Shown: in pieces, positions 62,132 to 64,000 of the stretch
Position numbering within the stretch: the stretch's first letter is position 1
Layout of the letters: every line of letters starts with the position of its first letter
From: Filimonas zeae
GTDB taxonomy: Bacteria > Bacteroidota > Bacteroidia > Chitinophagales > Chitinophagaceae
Assembly: GCF_014641615.1 (NCBI RefSeq)
Contig: NZ_BMIB01000008.1
Coordinates: 1 to 64,000, forward strand
Direction of reading: 5' to 3'
Length of the DNA: 64,000 bases
Translations under genes and position numbers: made by a program
The notes under the pieces: model-generated
Database searches by the model: none
What the model saw: the letters and a program-made list of their open reading frames with translations, nothing else
What the model was told of the DNA's origin: nothing

Positions 62132-63541
62132 ATGCACCAGAACGAGTTTAAACCAACGCTAAGTCTGCTTGATGGAACCATGATTGTAGCCGGTAGTATG
62201 ATAGGCTCCGGAATTTTTATAGTAAGCGCCGATATGCTGCGCAACGTAGGCTCGTCCGGCTGGCTGATGATTGTATGGCTGATTACCGGTTTTATGACGG
62301 TAGCGGCGGCAGTGAGCTATGGCGAGCTGAGTTCTATGTTTCCCAAAGCAGGCGGGCAGTATGTATACCTGAAAGAATCGTACAATCCGCTGGTGGGCTT
62401 TTTATACGGCTGGAGTTTTTTTGCTGTAATACAAACCGGCACCATTGCCGCAGTAGGGGTAGCATTTTCTAAGTTTACCGCTTATCTGATACCGGGTGTG
62501 AGTGAAGACCGGGTGCTGCTGGAGATGGGCAGCTTTCATATATCGCCCGCGCAGGTGCTATCTATTGTAACCATTATAATACTTACGTGGATTAATACCC
62601 GTGGCGTTAAAAACGGGAAGATTATACAAACCACTTTCACCATTACCAAGCTGGTAAGCATATTCGGCTTGATTGCCTGTGGCTTGATAGCTACCAAAGG
62701 AGATGTATGGCAGGGTAACTGGGGCGCGGCCGATACCTGGAGCCTGCATAAATTGAATGTAGATGGATCGGTAGCCAGCTATACCACAGTGGCTGCATTG
62801 GGGGCTATTGCTGCTGCTATGGTGGGCAGTATTTTCAGCAGTGTGGCATGGGAGGGCGTTACATTTATAGCCGGAGAAATTAAGAACCCCAAACGCAATG
62901 TGGGGCTGAGTTTGTTTCTGGGCACCTTCATAGTATCTATTGTATACTTTCTGGCCAATATTATGTACACCGCTGTGTTGCCGTTACAGGAAATAGCTAC
63001 GGCTGAAAAAGACCGTGTGGCAGTAGCTGCCTCGCACGCCATATTTGGTGATATAGGTACGTATGTAATAGCGGTGATGATTATGATTTCCACTTTTGGA
63101 TGTAATAACGGATTAATACTGGCGGGTGCCCGTGTGTATTATACTATGGCTAAAGATGGTTTGTTCTTTCGCAAAACGGGCGAGCTGAACAATTATGCGG
63201 TACCGGAGTTTGGGTTGTGGATACAGTGTGTGGTGGCGTGTTTGCTTTGCCTGAGTGGTAAATACGGCGACCTGCTGGATATGGTATCGTTTGTGGTAGT
63301 AATATTTTACGTATTAACTATTCTGGGCATTTTTATTCTGAGAAAGAAACGGCCTGATGCGGAACGACCTTACAAAGCCTTTGGATATCCTGTTTTGCCT
63401 GCCTTGTTTATAGTAATGGGCCTGGCATTTTGCCTGCTGCTGATTGTGTACAAACCTAATTTTACCTGGCCGGGCCTGATTATTGTGCTGTCTGGTATTC
63501 CTATTTATTACCTTGCAGTTGCAAAACGTAAAACCGAATAA
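62132..63541 (+). CDS. APC-superfamily amino-acid permease
   Basis: A 469-residue inner-membrane permease with about 12 hydrophobic segments. The N-terminal signature MIVAGSMIGSGIFIVSADML (about 17-36) is the unwound helix that contacts the substrate amino group in this superfamily. AAVSYGELSSMFPKAGGQYV and FSSVAWEGVTFIAGEIKNPK are also typical. The start is placed at the ATG at 62132; an internal ATG at residue 17 would cut into the first helix. It may exchange or import amino acids; the specific one is unknown. The ATG directly follows a terminator T-run. Confidence 0.92.
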   Translation: MHQNEFKPTLSLLDGTMIVAGSMIGSGIFIVSADMLRNVGSSGWLMIVWLITGFMTVAAAVSYGELSSMFPKAGGQYVYLKESYNPLVGFLYGWSFFAVIQTGTIAAVGVAFSKFTAYLIPGVSEDRVLLEMGSFHISPAQVLSIVTIIILTWINTRGVKNGKIIQTTFTITKLVSIFGLIACGLIATKGDVWQGNWGAADTWSLHKLNVDGSVASYTTVAALGAIAAAMVGSIFSSVAWEGVTFIAGEIKNPKRNVGLSLFLGTFIVSIVYFLANIMYTAVLPLQEIATAEKDRVAVAASHAIFGDIGTYVIAVMIMISTFGCNNGLILAGARVYYTMAKDGLFFRKTGELNNYAVPEFGLWIQCVVACLLCLSGKYGDLLDMVSFVVVIFYVLTILGIFILRKKRPDAERPYKAFGYPVLPALFIVMGLAFCLLLIVYKPNFTWPGLIIVLSGIPIYYLAVAKRKTE

Positions 63542-63545
63542 GTTT

Positions 63546-64000
63546 ATGGACTTTAATGAGTTATTTCAGCAGCTGGAGAAAGTACGGGTAGCCGTGGTGG
63601 GAGACGTGATGCTGGATACTTATTGGTGGGGAAAGGTAGACAGGATATCGCCGGAAGCACCGGTGCCTGTAGTGGCGCTGAATAAAAAAGAGCACCGGAT
63701 AGGTGGTGCGGGAAACGTAGCGCTTAACTGCGTGGCTATGGGCTGTGAAACCACTATTTTTTCTGTAATAGGAGATGATGTAGATGGTGAACTGCTGATG
63801 GGGCTGCTGCAGGAGCGTTATATAGATACCAAATACATTATCAAAAGCGGCGACCGCATTACCACTAATAAAATACGTGTAATGAGCCGGAGCCAGCAGA
63901 TGATACGGATGGATGCCGAGGTTACCGATGATATTTTAACCGAGGACGAGCAGGCGTTGCTGTATAACTTTACCAGCTATGTTAAACGTTACCAGCCATC
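63546..64000 (+). CDS. hldE: D-glycero-beta-D-manno-heptose-7-phosphate kinase (partial)
   Basis: The first 151 residues of a PfkB/ribokinase-family kinase; the window ends inside the gene. GDVMLDTYWWGKVDRISPEA (about 17-36) and RIGGAGNVALNCVAMGC are signatures of the RfaE/HldE kinase domain, which phosphorylates heptose 7-phosphate for lipopolysaccharide core synthesis. The ATG lies 4 bases after the permease stop, so it is probably co-transcribed. It could be a kinase-only version (rfaE1); whether the nucleotidyltransferase domain of a full HldE is fused cannot be seen. Confidence 0.88.
   Translation, partial: MDFNELFQQLEKVRVAVVGDVMLDTYWWGKVDRISPEAPVPVVALNKKEHRIGGAGNVALNCVAMGCETTIFSVIGDDVDGELLMGLLQERYIDTKYIIKSGDRITTNKIRVMSRSQQMIRMDAEVTDDILTEDEQALLYNFTSYVKRYQP

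Overview
The window is a stretch of a Bacteroidota chromosome, most likely from the Chitinophagaceae. The evidence is family-level: TAnnTTTG-type promoters with TTTG 19 bases upstream, TonB receptors carrying carboxypeptidase-regulatory-like N-termini, DUF4374 lipoproteins, and RpoB/RpoC of Bacteroidota type. No species can be named from the sequence alone.

Layout. Bases 1-24 are the 3' end of a 5S rRNA, so an rRNA operon lies just to the left. A cytoplasmic alpha-amylase (minus) follows, then rpoB (1972-5775), which has its own terminator. rpoC lies 51 kb away (57024-61313) with its own consensus promoter, so the usual rpoBC operon is split. Between them are: an AraC regulator, a TlpA-like protein and a lactonase (5.9-9.5 kb); an Rhs polymorphic-toxin locus with a small ADP-ribosyltransferase-like tip and an immunity gene (9.8-16.8 kb); a siderophore-type TonB receptor (16.9-19.5 kb); a 19-kb minus-strand run of leucine, isoleucine/valine and threonine biosynthesis genes (19.8-38.6 kb); a conserved alpha-helical protein and two small hydrophilic proteins (38.8-41.2 kb); a 13-copy 21-bp palindromic tandem array (41.28-41.55 kb); an accessory island with a broken AbiEii-type toxin, its DUF6922 partner, an HNH-like protein and unknown genes (41.7-46.1 kb); a six-gene iron/xenosiderophore operon under an ECF sigma/anti-sigma pair (46.5-53.7 kb); a polysaccharide deacetylase and a Na+/H+ antiporter; and a small orphan toxin-tail/membrane-immunity-like pair directly upstream of rpoC. 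After rpoC come an OmpH/Skp-like protein, an APC permease and the start of a heptose-7-phosphate kinase.

How the genes work together. The amino-acid run is three units in tandem: leuA-leuC-methyltransferase-leuD-ABC protein-leuB, then ilvD-ilvB-ilvH-ilvC-ilvA, then thrA-thrB-thrC. The ilv unit has a textbook attenuator: promoter, a 35-codon leader with eleven consecutive Ile/Val codons, a GC-rich intrinsic terminator, and a leader segment able to pair with the terminator's 5' arm. The thr unit has a 37-codon leader peptide containing 9 Thr and 12 Ile codons. Both leaders are short ORFs that are easily missed. The leu unit carries two unexpected passengers, a Tam-like methyltransferase and a two-domain ABC ATPase, which are tightly packed and probably co-translated with the enzymes.

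The features of most interest are the rpoB/rpoC split, the two leader-peptide attenuators, the leu-operon passengers, the Rhs toxin locus and its orphan counterpart beside rpoC, and the 21-bp palindromic array.
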